From positions 930,001-994,000 of the forward strand of contig JAKULF010000010.1 of NCBI GenBank assembly GCA_022661535.1: DNA of 64,000 nt. The letters run 5' to 3'. Positions 11,894 through 22,942 of this stretch are shown here, piece by piece; the first letter of the stretch is position 1, and every line of letters begins with the position of its first letter. The notes under the pieces are model-generated. The model was not told the DNA's origin. It searched no databases and saw only the letters and a list, made by a program, of their open reading frames with translations. Both the position numbers and the translations under genes were made by a program. The stretch is from Eutypa lata. Lineage: Eukaryota > Ascomycota > Sordariomycetes > Xylariales > Diatrypaceae.

Positions 11894-12533
11894 CTTTTAA
11901 AACTGGGTTAAATACTTTATGCTATCGAGTTCTCAAGCCCATACTACCTGCTTCCGGGCGGGCGGCGTCCACGCAGAGAAAATTGCATCCCCAACCGGCC
12001 CATGAGAGCCGGAGAGGTGCGTGAGGCTACAATAGTCGCCCGGAAGCTCTAGCGCTGTTAGGAGATGTGCCTCTATGCACTTAGGGCATCGTTCACTATG
12101 TAACATCGGCAGATCCAGTTGGTGATAGGCCTCACCAACACAGTGGAGATCCAGGCAGCATAGCGGCAACCTCTTGCCTCACTGGCTTATGGATTTGGCC
12201 TGGCTCAGGAGCGCGATGGCCTATATGTATAAGAGAATGATTCCATGACTTTTGAAGCCGTTGATAATATTAAGGTTCAAGGAAAAATGCGAGGACCAGA
12301 TAATAAACAACGACAAAGCCGTGGCTAGGAATTGCATTGAAGGTGCTAAACCTTTGTCTCATACTACACAATATCAAACTCATTCGCTTCCCCGAACACG
12401 CGCCTGCTCACAAACGAAGCCTTCCACAAAGTAGATTCGAGGTCAAGGTAGCACACCTGCATCGATTCGTTAGATGCTAGCCTAAAAGTATTGATAGAAA
12501 GTAGTGGTACGACTTACAGAGCACGGATGCAAA
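11894..12533. other. Intergenic, possible further relic
   Basis: A 79-codon minus-strand open frame at 11933-12169 contains a CPKC pair and could belong with the HET-like fragment downstream of it, but it has no ATG start and no recognised family. Nothing else is supported. Confidence 0.35.
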
Positions 12534-12689
12534 CTACTCAGCTCGCTTCACAAGCTGGGGCACATCGTCCTCGATTTCAGCAGAGTCAAGTTTGGGTTCG
12601 AACACGGCCTTGGACTTTCCAGGACAATTGTGGACACCACCTTAGGTAGTGTTCATCCAGCCGTTGCAGACGGGGCAACGATCAGCCAT
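12534..12689 (-). pseudogene. Small Cys-motif ORF interrupted by one in-frame TAA
   Basis: The ATG at 12689 sits in a very good promoter context: a TATA-like box about 120 bp upstream, a pyrimidine-rich leader and CATCACCATGG around the start. The frame begins MADRCPVCNGWMNTT, then meets TAA at codon 16, and continues in the same frame (GGVHNCPG onward, codon-like throughout) to a TAG at codon 52. CPVC and NCPG suggest a small metal-binding or disulfide protein of 51 residues. One C-to-T change of CAA to TAA (a CpA site) would explain the stop. Alternatives are a real 15-residue peptide, or translation past the stop. No family is recognised. Confidence 0.4.
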
Positions 12690-12803
12690 GGTGATGGTGT
12701 TGATGAGGATGAGTCTTAGAGTTGGGGAAAGGAGTAGTAATGATTGGAGAAGCAATTGTTGGTTTGATGCGTTGAAGGAGATGTGTAAAGCGTGGGAAAG
12801 CCA

Positions 12804-12815
12804 CGCCTTTTATGG
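12804..12815 (-). promoter_or_regulatory. TATA-like element of the broken small ORF
   Basis: The minus strand reads CATAAAAGG about 120 bp before the ATG at 12689, followed by a C/T-rich leader, the usual layout of a strongly expressed fungal promoter. Confidence 0.4.
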
Positions 12816-13688
12816 TCAAACCTGCCTTCCTTCCCTCTTCATCTCGTGCACAAATGGGATTTGCCCGGTGGAAAGCCTTATACAATATATTGGTCGTTGA
12901 ATTGCACATCTTGACAGCCAAAATCAGCCTCGGGGTCTATCATTCCCGAGGCCAAACCCCCGCCACGATCCGAAGCGCGTATGAACTCGCCAACCATCGA
13001 CATCTTCCCAACGGCAACTCCACAGGGCTATGCTGGGGCGTGTGTGGGAGGTGAATCATATCATCAAATATTAATTAGGATATCGACCCGAAGCGACATA
13101 GGCAACTGCAAACTAAACATCATGATAGCATTAAAGGCGCTAAAACGAGGCTACGTGTCGGCTAGCCGTTGACCTTTTCCCAACTTAGACACAAGCTGAA
13201 GATGGTATTACTAGTTGAGTGGCGTAAGAGCCATTACAGAAGACACGGAGACAAAAGCCAGCTAATGCTAGAACTTTCAATAGTGCGCCAGGGCATACTT
13301 TTAAAGTGGCTATGACCGAGTTCTTACGAGTGTTATTGTGCCGCCCTTTTCTTTTACAGCAAAGGTAGGAAAGAAAATTATTACATTAAACAGTGCTTTT
13401 TGTAAATAATTAACATATTAAAAATTATTTATTTAAATATAATATATTGTTATAAATATATTGTTAAAAAATTTAATCTTTATCATGAGATTATAACTTC
13501 ACTTTTCTTCGGCCCAAATGACAATACCGCGAAGTCAGTCTAGGAAAAAGGCGCGGTGTCCTACAGTCCAGACGATATTTCAGCCACGAGAGGCGGTCAC
13601 CAGCGGCAGAAACCTTGGGCTGAGGGAACGTGGAGCTCGTCATTGAATTTGGGTGCAATCATTCATAGTCGATCAACCGGCCTTCAAC
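12816..13688. other. Intergenic with a short A+T-rich patch
   Basis: No gene seen. About 13379-13495 is strongly A+T-rich with mainly TA-type dinucleotides, like a short version of the RIP block. The promoter of the phosphotransferase gene follows. Confidence 0.5.
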
Positions 13689-14567
13689 ATGAACCCATAT
13701 GAAGCCAACCCGGCAAAAATACCAACCAATGACCGATACTCTGACCTTCCACTTTATGGTCGGTACTTCCCCGCTTCAGGCGACTTCCAGCCTGACCCCA
13801 AGCACACCAACTCGGTCTCGGAAGATTCGCTGAAGTACTGGGCCTCTGTACTTGACCTATGCAACACTTCTAATAGAATATATGAGGGCCTGGAGGGGGC
13901 TCGTGATGTATTCGCCCTCGGTAGCGTCATCATCAAGTCAAGCCATCTCCACGCTCACCTTCAAGGCAGACGTGCAAGTCGAGACTTCTCCTATGCAGAT
14001 GCAAACGAAGTGAAGGCAACTGCCCTGGCAAGAACCGTGTTAAAAGATGTCAAAGTACCGATCATCTATTTTGCAAGGAAGATCAATGGCAGAGATGTCT
14101 TAGTGCAGGAGAGGATTGCAGGTGTCGGCCTCAACATCGCATGGCAATATATTTCCGCGGCACAGAAACAACTATTCAAAGAAGAAGCACGCGATATCTT
14201 GCGAAACTTGAGCAAGGTCACACCTCCTTCCTCGAGCACGACTCGATCCTATGTAGTTGAAGATGTGGATCCGAAAGCACATCGAGGCATCCAGGAGCTC
14301 GAGTACGACATCATCTTCTCCGAAGACAATCGTGATTCGGATCTCTCCTTCATGCATAACGACTTTACTCTATCTAACTGTATTGTCAACAATGACAAAA
14401 TTGTAGGGCTTGTTGACTGGGAGATGGCAGGTTACTTTGGGTTGAAGACAGCTGCTCAGGTGCATGTCAAAATCCGAACCCCCCGACGAGAGAGCTTCAC
14501 AGCGCTCAATCTGTCCGAAGACGTTCTGAATGATATTCTTTTCTGGAACGATTTGTATGAAGTTTAA
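13689..14567 (+). CDS. Aminoglycoside phosphotransferase-like (APH/choline-kinase fold) protein
   Basis: An intronless ORF of 292 residues from the ATG at 13689; the frame is open a little further upstream but has no earlier ATG. It carries the kinase core of the APH family: SFMHNDFTLSNCIVNN (catalytic Asp and the Asn that binds metal) and VGLVDWEMAGYFG (the second metal-binding Asp in place of DFG). Conserved stretches before it (VYEGLxG-like, IIKSSH with the ATP-site Lys, DANEVKATALAR, LVQERIAGVGL) match a large family of cytosolic fungal proteins. The presumed reaction is phosphorylation of a small hydroxylated or amino substrate; the substrate is unknown. It stands alone between A+T-rich patches. 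Confidence 0.85.
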   Translation: MNPYEANPAKIPTNDRYSDLPLYGRYFPASGDFQPDPKHTNSVSEDSLKYWASVLDLCNTSNRIYEGLEGARDVFALGSVIIKSSHLHAHLQGRRASRDFSYADANEVKATALARTVLKDVKVPIIYFARKINGRDVLVQERIAGVGLNIAWQYISAAQKQLFKEEARDILRNLSKVTPPSSSTTRSYVVEDVDPKAHRGIQELEYDIIFSEDNRDSDLSFMHNDFTLSNCIVNNDKIVGLVDWEMAGYFGLKTAAQVHVKIRTPRRESFTALNLSEDVLNDILFWNDLYEV

Positions 14568-14689
14568 CAGCGAAGCAAACATGATTCTGACCACATCCAT
14601 CACATTGCTTTTTACCCCTGACTCAAGACAAGCATATATCATAGCTAGATTGAATCTATACAATGCAGCTGTGCTATACCACACTATAA

Positions 14690-14890
14690 TGCCGTGAAAT
14701 CAAACTGTTCATATGGTTTAATTTAAAAACGTTTTCAATATAGTTTAACACTTATCATATCCGAAGGACATTTTTATAAATTATTATGTAATTATAAGTT
14801 ACGCAATCGAAATAACTATACTTTATATATTTAATATAGTCCTTTATATTTAATAATAATGTCACTTTATAACTTGTTGTTTTGAATAAA
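14690..14890. repeat. A+T-rich patch, possible RIP-affected element
   Basis: About 200 bp of strongly A+T-rich sequence with stop codons in all frames, placed just after the phosphotransferase gene. It looks like the RIP block at the window start but is too short and too changed to identify. Confidence 0.4.
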
Positions 14891-16505
14891 AAAAGTACAA
14901 AACAAACAGATAATGAATCCATTCATCCAGCAAAGGAAACAATACACGACACAATAACCCTTCGTTTCACTCCAGTCGTACCTCCTTACGTAAAAACGAG
15001 GGCAATGCACTCCCCTGGAATCGGAGCTCTGGGCATATGCTCCCTGACTCTGACTTCGACGTCTACTATGGTATGCAACCACAACGAAATGCCAGCCTCA
15101 CCTGTTGGAATTTCTAGGTATTGGATTATAATCACCATTTAAGACCTCCCGCTGTTGCTGCCCAAATAGCTTGGCGCCAGGAGATCAATACCCATGGATA
15201 TAAGCTACGACGACGAGACATATGAGCCCACGGCTGAGGCAGGATCACCATTCTGGTTTAGAGATATCGTGATTCGGGTGTAGTAGTGTAATCCTCCAGC
15301 GCTGTCACTGTTGTGGTCTTAAGGTGAGTTTCCAAAAGGATCGGGATTCTCAATCCTTGACAGTTAGGTAGATTCTTTAATCCCAGGAACTATCGCCATT
15401 AAATGCTAACCAAGGTATATCAACTGGTCGTGTGGTCCCCGACGGAATTTATAGCCGTAGCTGGCTATTTACGGCGATAATGGAGGAGAGGAAGGAGGGA
15501 AACGTTCGATGGTTCCCTTATGAAATTGCTTCTGGTCGGAGGAGCGATTTCGTAAATGATTAAACAGTAATTCCGTCTCTTGCAACTTATCTACTACAGC
15601 GCTTGTATACCGCACCCTGAGACGTCTATGCCTGATGTGGGTGGCGGTCGTAACAGTACTGCACCCGCCCCTTTATCCCCTCTTATCAGCAATGGTAAAA
15701 TACGCGGCATAACAGACGGTGTGATTGACTGGTTAAGTAGGTAGGGTTGTTGAATATTGAAATTATGAGGGAATGTTTTCTTTTTGTTTCGGCTATTCTG
15801 AGGTTGGAATGTGCCTGCCATTTCCGTGTTTCAACTACATATCTCTAAATATAAATGCTCTTTATGGCATGCCAGCTGTGTTGCGTTTGCTAAACGTACG
15901 AACACAAAATCGGTTCGGTGCATTAAGTAAGCTGAGACAACACTGCAATTATGGGAGCACGGTGAGGTACTTGTATGGTCGGTATCCTTTGTTTCTTAGG
16001 TAGACCTTGCTAAATAGACGATATGAATGGCCCAAAAAACCCCCGGCCATTCCTGAATGCAAACACACAATCACAATTGATGGCCAAACCACCTTGAACT
16101 GAAATGAATCAGGGCGACACGAAGAACTCAGCCTCGTCTAAATACACATAAGGAGTTGAATGTAAACTGGATTAGCGACAATGCATGTCCGGTTATGACT
16201 CAGCCCCGAAGAGAATTCCAGGCTGAGGAACCAAAGAGCAAACCTCTATTGATGGTATGTATGCTGTTGTGACACAAGACTTGATTTTGGATTTGAGAGC
16301 CTCAATATAAAAACTACAGCCTTCATCCTACATGCAAAATGCAGCTTTCTGCCTTTCTAAGAACAGGCTGGCTAGAATAAGAAGGCACCCAAAATCCATC
16401 ATATAAGCCAACTACGATTCGAACAGAACACTAGGGAATATCCTTCTTGTACGATATAATTGCGAGTCTTCCACACAAAAGCCCCCGACAAGTTCTTTCC
16501 CCATC
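14891..16505. other. Intergenic; one possible mini-ORF
   Basis: No convincing gene. A minus-strand 38-codon ORF (ATG at 15707, stop at 15594) follows a CAACAACC/CAATCACACC-type leader and a TTTATA-like sequence and could encode a micro-protein, but it has no recognisable feature. The rest holds only short scattered ORFs. Confidence 0.4.
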
Positions 16506-16700
16506 ATGTCAGGAAATCTCACACCCCCGCGATCGCCTCCTGAGGGCTGGGCAGGTTTTCAGATTGGCCAGAACGTACAGGGCCAGCAAGGCCAGCAGCA
16601 GGGTCAGGGCCAGCAACAGGGCCATGGACAGCAACAAGGTCAAGGGCAACAACAGGGCCAACAGCAAGGTAGAAGACGTCATAGACAGCGACGTCGTTAA
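16506..16700 (+). CDS. Gln/Gly-rich micro-protein with Arg-rich tail
   Basis: A 64-codon ORF with an ATG in CCATCATGTC context after a leader rich in C. Residues 1-24 are ordinary (MSGNLTPPRSPPEGW). Residues 25-54 are an imperfect array of GQQ units with one His replacement, and the last ten residues are almost all Arg plus His and Gln. No family is recognised. The array is made by an imperfect CAGGGCCAGCA-type minisatellite, so the ORF could be a chance reading of repeat DNA. In favour of a gene are the start context and the clean frame; against it are the low complexity and the lack of neighbours. Confidence 0.4.
   Translation: MSGNLTPPRSPPEGWAGFQIGQNVQGQQGQQQGQGQQQGHGQQQGQGQQQGQQQGRRRHRQRRR
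16578..16670 (+). repeat. CAG/GGC-rich minisatellite inside the Gln/Gly ORF
   Basis: Imperfect tandem 9-12 bp units of the type CAGCAACAGGGC. Every unit length is a multiple of three, so the array stays in frame. Confidence 0.7.
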
Positions 16701-17799
16701 GCAATATTTGGCTCGGTGGCAATCTCCAAGTTAGTTCTCTGGTAAGTGAACTCAAGAATCAAATATGGCCCCCATGAGGCGGTTGCATGTCTAATATGGT
16801 GATATAGAATCGTTCATATTCACAGACTAGTTTTAGTCAGTCGTTTACACGTACTCGAAGACTGTATAATTACGCTACTCAATTATTTAGTCTGTCGAGA
16901 CATAGACGTATTATTTGATACATATATAATACTAGTGGTTGTTGGTGGTTATAAGATGGGATGTTTTCTCTTCTTTGTTTTATTTTGAGCTTTGCTATTT
17001 GCGCAATGACCTATCCATGCAGCTATATGATACCTGACGTAGCTGTTAGTTTTTATTAATTGCAAGAGATCTTTTAATGTAAAGCATCAAAGATTTATAG
17101 CTATTTTAATTGATTTATTATATCGTTTTTTATATGTTACTTTGATGGATTATTACGAATATAACCATTTATAACAGTGCATCGCGCCCTTGATTGCGTA
17201 CAGGGCTCGGATAACCCTTATAACCGAAGCTATCGTGAGCTTTAAGTTGTAAGTGGGTAATGTAAACGGCATCGCGGGTGTTGCGTTGTTATCCAGCAGT
17301 TATACTTATTTACTTGCTTATTTACTTATTTGATTATCCATGTATTTAAGTATTTACTTATCTAATTTCAAGGCTATTTACAATTTGTAGCAGCTAGTTG
17401 CTAGGTGGCATGTAGTTGTAATGGGTGGGTTAATGCGCAGTTAGATTTGAAAGCACTGCGCAAATAGCAAAGCTCAAGAATAAATGTAGGCCGCAGGCTT
17501 AAAGCTTGCCTCCGATTACATGTATTGTCCTGAGACTTTATGAATTTCACCAGAAGTCCTTTGTAAACAATGGAAACACCGAGAGCTGCCAGAAACAAGA
17601 TACCGCAAGTACACGACATTGATGTTCTACGAGACTTTGAAGGATTAAACGAATGACCAAACAGGTGTTAAATAATTCATCTCTTAATATAACCCAGCCG
17701 AAGACCATTTCTCTTCCCCATCTCCCACGGTCCGTTGTTCATACGTAAGTACTGACCGAAATGTTCCCCCATACTAGTATTTTAACCTGTTATTCCATT
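16701..17799. other. Intergenic with short repeats
   Basis: No gene seen. It contains one copy of a short dispersed repeat (about 16938-16990), an A+T-rich patch (about 17050-17175) and a low-complexity TTAC/TTTA tract (about 17303-17365). Confidence 0.5.
16938..16990 (+). repeat. Short dispersed repeat, copy A
   Basis: The core at 16955-16978 is identical over 24 bp to 24857-24880, and the flanks (a GGTTGTTGG-like stretch before it, TTTGAG/CTTGAG after it) remain similar, giving a family of about 50-60 bp. It may be the end of a transposon or a small non-autonomous element. Confidence 0.5.
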
Positions 17800-19147
17800 C
17801 TAAGCAGCGAATCGGTCTGTAGAACGAATTATTGCAGCTGCCGAGGTGCGAGGGCTTGTGTCTGAGTCATGACGTGGCATTTCGTTCACTCCTTTAATTT
17901 CTCTGTAAGATCTCCCTGCTGGGTTAGCGGAAGAGTCCCTCGAACTCTTAGAGCGATTGACCAGTGAATGCAGTGCGCTGGAGATCCTAGTCGGAATGCC
18001 AACGTTACTAAAAGCTTTTGGCGCCGCTGGAATACATAGGACTAGGAAACCCGCTGTCATCTCTCCCAAACCCCAAAGAATGAGGGAAGATGATGTGTAA
18101 GTTAAGTCGCTATCCTTCTCGTAATTGAGTGTGGTAACGAGTCGAAAGATGCTAGCAATGCAACAACTATGCATCTGGTGTTAGAGTTGTGACGAAAAGG
18201 TGAATAATATATAGGAATGGGGGGCTATGGAGGACATACAATACACCAGCTGCAAATATGAGCGATACGCCAATTTTCTTGTTGAACGACATATGGAGGC
18301 TCCAGATAACCTGCTGCACAAGGAGGATCATAGCAACATCAGAGACAAGATTGATGGCGGCGGAGGACAAGTTGACGGCTTTCTGGTTCAGGCATTTCCC
18401 CTCAATAGTAATATCCCATATAGCATTGTAAGGGGTGCATATGAGGTTCAACGCTATCAAGCCGGCAACATAGTATGCGATGTTCACAACCATGATGGTA
18501 CCGCAATTCCAGAAAAACAAGGTCCGGGACTTTCCAGGGACAAAAATGCGTAGCCATTCGAGAAGAATTGCCGTTTTGAGACAGAGTATCACAACTGCAT
18601 AAAGGTTGGACCCAATAAGTATGAACTAAACTTCAAGTTAGGAGTGAGGACATTTCATGAAGTGCGGGATAAACAATACATATAGAAGATCCGGTATCTT
18701 CTTCACCGGAGTATCCCACTGATGGACAAAGAAACCAAGCTCTTGCGCATGGCGAACGTTACAGTAAATGTACCCGCAAAGGGTGCCCTATTACCAAGTT
18801 CGTCAGCAGATTAAGGATGCCGCAGCTGAGGGGACAACGTACAAGTGCGGCAAAAGCCAGAACTAATATGCAAATCAGCAACAATGATATTAATACTGCA
18901 CGAAGACTTTAAACTTACTATCTTCACACTTGAAACTTTTCAAAACGAAGATTCTGCTATAGGCACGCATCAAGACCAGAAGAGTCGAAACCGTCAAGCA
19001 TATAGCAACAACAGTGTAAGCCAAAGTATTACGGTTCGGGGGGTCATGCAGATTTGGGACAACGTTTTCAGGTGCAGCAAGGGCAGGCCCATTGAGAATT
19101 GCCTCTTGCTCCTGTGGAGGTAACTGAGAGAAGCCCGGGATAGACAT
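17800..19147 (-). CDS. PTH11-like / fungal rhodopsin-domain integral membrane protein
   Basis: Five exons (19147-18919, 18862-18843, 18787-18680, 18625-18240, 18166-17800) encode 369 residues. Exon 2 is only 20 nt. The splice choices were fixed by frame and family blocks: CED|ILAFAAL|GTLCGYIYCNV, FFVHQWD, LKTAILLEWLRIF, SSAAINLVSDVAM, VSLIFAAGV|FCCIASIFRL and LILWGLGEMTAGFLVL. Seven membrane segments are expected, with the N-terminus outside and a Ser/Arg-rich cytosolic tail. The family is widespread in filamentous ascomycetes; PTH11 itself is a host-surface sensor of the rice blast fungus. This protein lacks a CFEM domain, and its ligand is unknown. It lies next to a P450 gene on the other strand. 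Confidence 0.85.
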
Positions 19148-20084
19148 GTTGTCGTTTGGATTTGGCTGTGTTGAAGTTGTGAAGGGGGTTCTGGGAAATA
19201 AGGAATAATTCAGGATATAAGAGTAGAAAGGTTCATTCGTCTAATAAGTAAAGTAGATCTCGATAACTACAGCCCGACAAACACTATTCATAGATAGTGT
19301 CTAAATACTTCCACCTTTCATGGGGACAATTATAAGAGCAGGTTGGCTCATCCGGGCGTTGGTTGTAGTGTATCAGAGCCCAAATGCTACTGTTGGTAGA
19401 ATTAAAATGCACCTTTGATGATATGCGCGCGCTTTGATACAATGCAGATAGTACCAGAAGTTGGTTCCCGCCCGGTATGGATACTTTGGGGGTCGTAATT
19501 AACTCGATGCAACCCAACGACAAGAATGTGTTGGGCCTACGGACTGTACAATCACCATGTCGCAGTCGCTACGACGCCGGAGCCTGCTCAGGGGTTATTC
19601 TTACTGCAGAGCCTGAATACCTGTGGGCTATGGGACGGACGCCGCAGGCCTTATCCACTTCGCGAATGCGAAGTTGGCTGCAAAACGGTGCTTCAGAAAA
19701 AAAGGCGATGCCGTTTGGCAAAACCCAAAGAGGAAAGTGGACCGGGATGAGTTAACAGACATACCCGTGCCGAATGTTCAATGTTGGAACTGTGTTGCAG
19801 CAGGCAACGGCATGCCAAGTCTCTGCGGGGCAACCGCCCTTCCTTGATCACCCCTCATGTGATATGTAATGATGGGTTGGGTTGAATGGGCTTGCCGTCT
19901 CCCCCTGGATTTTCAGTATTGCGCCCTCCTCTCTCCCTTTTACGCCACCACCAGCTCTCCCTTCTAGCTCAAGCTTTCCCTTGGAATTCAGTGACTTCTT
20001 TCACAACTCAAGCCCTAACAACGGCCAGTTTACTCTCTCACCTGGAATACTCATATTGTTCATAGAAGTTGTCCGTTCTTGAAG
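19148..20084. other. Intergenic between the membrane protein and P450 genes
   Basis: Divergent promoter region. Two or three overlapping plus-strand ORFs at 19477-19847 lack introns, start context or family resemblance and are not called. Confidence 0.5.
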
Positions 20085-22034
20085 ATGGGTGCTGTGATCA
20101 TGCTCTCTGTAGCCAAATATCTCGGCTTGATATTGGTACCTTTTGTAAGCTCTCGACATGTATTTTTCGCCTAGGGTTCGACTGACTTCTACGTGAAGTG
20201 CTTTCTTTTCGTTAGCTATCGTATTTTCTTTCACCCTTTGAGAAGCTACCCGGGACCTCTCCTTGCGAAGGTATCGGATGCTTATACCAGTTATTATGCC
20301 CTATCACGGAGACTTCACTTGGCTACATTTCTTGACCAAAGGACATATGGTAGGGCAACTTTGTGTACAGCGCAAGGACCTCGCTCTGATTTGTGGCAAC
20401 AGGTTCAGTCATGCGACATGGACCGAACAAACTGGTATTCAACTCTGTGGAGGCCTTACAAGGTGCTTACTATTGAGCGTACAGTGAAGAAACATATAAT
20501 GGGCTGACTTCCTTAAGACATTTACAACAACGAGCGCGTTGCCAAGTCCCATGTCTACCGCCTCACGGTGACCGCTGGACATCCTAGCATCTTCAATACG
20601 ATCGATAAAACCCGACACAGATCGAAACGAAGAATAATAGGACAAGCCATCAATGACAAGGCCACGCGACTTTTCGAACCCACGATGTTAGAACAAATCG
20701 ATATCTTTCTCAAACAGATCTTAGTCTCGACACGTACTTCGAAGAATGTTCTCAACATGACAGAGTACTGCAAACGACTTGGCATGGATATCGTTGGTCT
20801 TCTTGCTTTTGGATATGACCTAAAAGTGCAAACCGATCCAGCGAATCGGGTTATCCTTAGTGGTCTTACTGCTACTACTTTCCAGCAGTACAATGTCATG
20901 CAATTTCCGCTATTGAAAAAGCTGAGGCCTCTTCTGCTCCTTGTAGGTTTTACTCAACGTATTAAATACCTTCGAATCTTACGAAGCATGATCAAGACCC
21001 GTCTTTCCGAAGAGAAGCATGCCAAGAATGATCTCTACTCGTTTGTTATTGATCATATCAGTAACAGTGATGATGGGTTTACTATAGCAGAATTATGGTC
21101 TGAAGCGCTGTTCTTCTTTCCTGCAGGTGGGTGCATCTTCACATAGGCTTCTTCCCCCTGGCTCCGGTCTGTGAACTTATCGGAAATCAGGAGGCGATAC
21201 GACATCAACCGCAATCAGCGCGTTGTTTTTCTATTTGTCGCGAAACCCGGTGAGTAATTTTCAAAGTCCCCCTTTCTATATTTGAGAGATATTCCACTTC
21301 GTCAGTTCCTCCCTTTAGATGCAAGTGTGTTTCATTGAACTCCTGGGACATGATCGACATTCGTATTCTCGGAATGAGACTAAGTTGGATGATTTTAGGA
21401 CGTTTACAAGAAGTTATCTGACGAGATCCGCAATGGGTTTAAGCAAAGCAACGACATTCGAAGTGGTCCGCAGCTTACCGGCTGTACATATTTGCGTGCT
21501 TGCATAGATGAAACTCTTCGCATGTCCCCTCCCATTACAGGCACGCTGTGGCGCGAACTATATGCCGAAGAGCAACATCGCCCTTTGATCGTCGATGGAC
21601 ACGTCATACCTCCCGGCACACAGGTGGGCGTGTGCATGTATTCGTTGCACCACAACGAGAAGTACTTTGCAGAACCATTCACCTTCCGTCCCGAGCGCTG
21701 GCTACTAGAGGACGAAGAAACACTCAAATCCATGCACGCAGCATTTATCCCCTTTTCAATAGGCTCTCGGGGGTGCGCAGGGAAATCAATGGCTTACTTG
21801 GAAACTAGCCTCGTCATTGCAAAAACGCTTTGGCATTTCAACTTTGAAACCGCCCCTGGGGAGTTAGGTAAGGCTGGCGAAGGCTCAGTTGGAAGGCATG
21901 ATGGAAGGGGAAGACCCAGCGAATTCCAATTATATGATAGTTTCGGGTCTACGCATGTCGGTCCCAACCTAGTGTTTCATCCTCGCGGAGATTTCTGCAA
22001 CGACATTCAGGCAGAAGTTCCGATGGGTAATTGA
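20085..22034 (+). CDS. Cytochrome P450 monooxygenase
   Basis: Six exons (20085-20144, 20199-20349, 20403-20462, 20518-21126, 21191-21249, 21399-22034) give 524 residues. The N-terminal hydrophobic anchor (residues about 5-28) precedes the Pro-rich hinge (HPLRSYPGPL). Catalytic signatures are complete: I-helix AGGDTTST (about 293-300), ExxR at Glu351/Arg354, PERW, and heme loop PFSIGSRGCAG with the iron-ligand Cys at 439. It is ER-anchored and uses electrons from P450 reductase. Sequence style fits fungal secondary-metabolism P450s, but the substrate is not readable. Intron 1 uses a GAAG acceptor chosen for frame, and intron 5 is long (149 bp); those two junctions are the least certain. The frame is otherwise fully intact, unlike the transporter downstream. 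Confidence 0.92.
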
Positions 22035-22942
22035 ATCTCTGATTATAGTAAGGCCCAGGGGTTTGTAAAAAGCTATGAATATCTTGGGGATAACTGGGTG
22101 AGAGAAATAGCAAAAATGTAGCAAAAAGACTGAACACAACACTCTCAAATGTATGAAGACACACGTCAAGCAGTCAGATGTGTAATACACTGCTGAAAGC
22201 TATATGAATGTGTTCCTGATGCATTCAACCGCCCCTGCTACAGTGCACATATCGCGTTCAAACCGATCTAGGATATCAGTCTTAACATAGGGGTTACCAT
22301 TCATAGTGATAGTAGTCTCCTGTTACGAACCAATCTGACCCAAAAGAAGACGTAGCCCAAGATGTGGATCGAGTACGGCTAATCCTCTGATTAAAACACT
22401 ACAAATTGGATGTGTGTGGCCGGGGATTGATTGGATCTGTACCACATCCATAACATCCTGGATCTGTTCAGAATGAATGGATGTGCTTCACATCCATTCA
22501 CATCATGAGTATGAAGCTAGATCATAAATAAGAGAATCACTGTTTGTACGACATAGCTATGGGCACATAGCTAGTTATGGGCTCATTGCCCCGCATCATT
22601 GACATTACCCAAAGCCAGGCTGTAAGACAAGAATAGCAACAGTCAATGTGCATGTCAGAGTGGTATTGTAGTTTTGGAAAGTGAGACATTGTCAGATATT
22701 ACTGTGTACCTACAGCCAACATCATTTCATAACTAGACAGCCTACTTGTCCATCACTTGGTGAAGTTACCCAATTGTTAGCTGTAATTCAGAGAAAAACT
22801 CCTGCAACAGCCAATACTCCGTATTAAATAATGTAACCCACCCTTTGAATCGACGTGCAAGGAGGCATCCGATTGGTTACAAACGTCCCCCTGTATATTT
22901 GGCGCGAAGGGGGGTTGCTGTCAGAACTCACACATAACATTC
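22035..22942. other. Intergenic, P450 to transporter pseudogene
   Basis: No gene seen. The N-terminal about 100 codons of the following transporter would be expected here, but no matching frame was found. A short run of ACATCCA-type repeats lies near 22440-22505. Confidence 0.5.

Noticed and set aside
8290..12600. TTCGAA-containing sequences as possible tRNA B-boxes (for example near 8298 and 12591)
   Set aside because: No matching A-box and no cloverleaf could be drawn around them; they lie within coding or ORF sequence.
19477..19847. Overlapping plus-strand ORFs between the membrane protein and P450 genes
   Set aside because: Three frames are open over the same stretch with no family resemblance, typical of chance ORFs.
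20263..20507. Apparent frameshifts in the P450 gene
   Set aside because: Splicing two short introns (20350-20402 and 20463-20517) restores the conserved sequence exactly, so the gene is not broken there.
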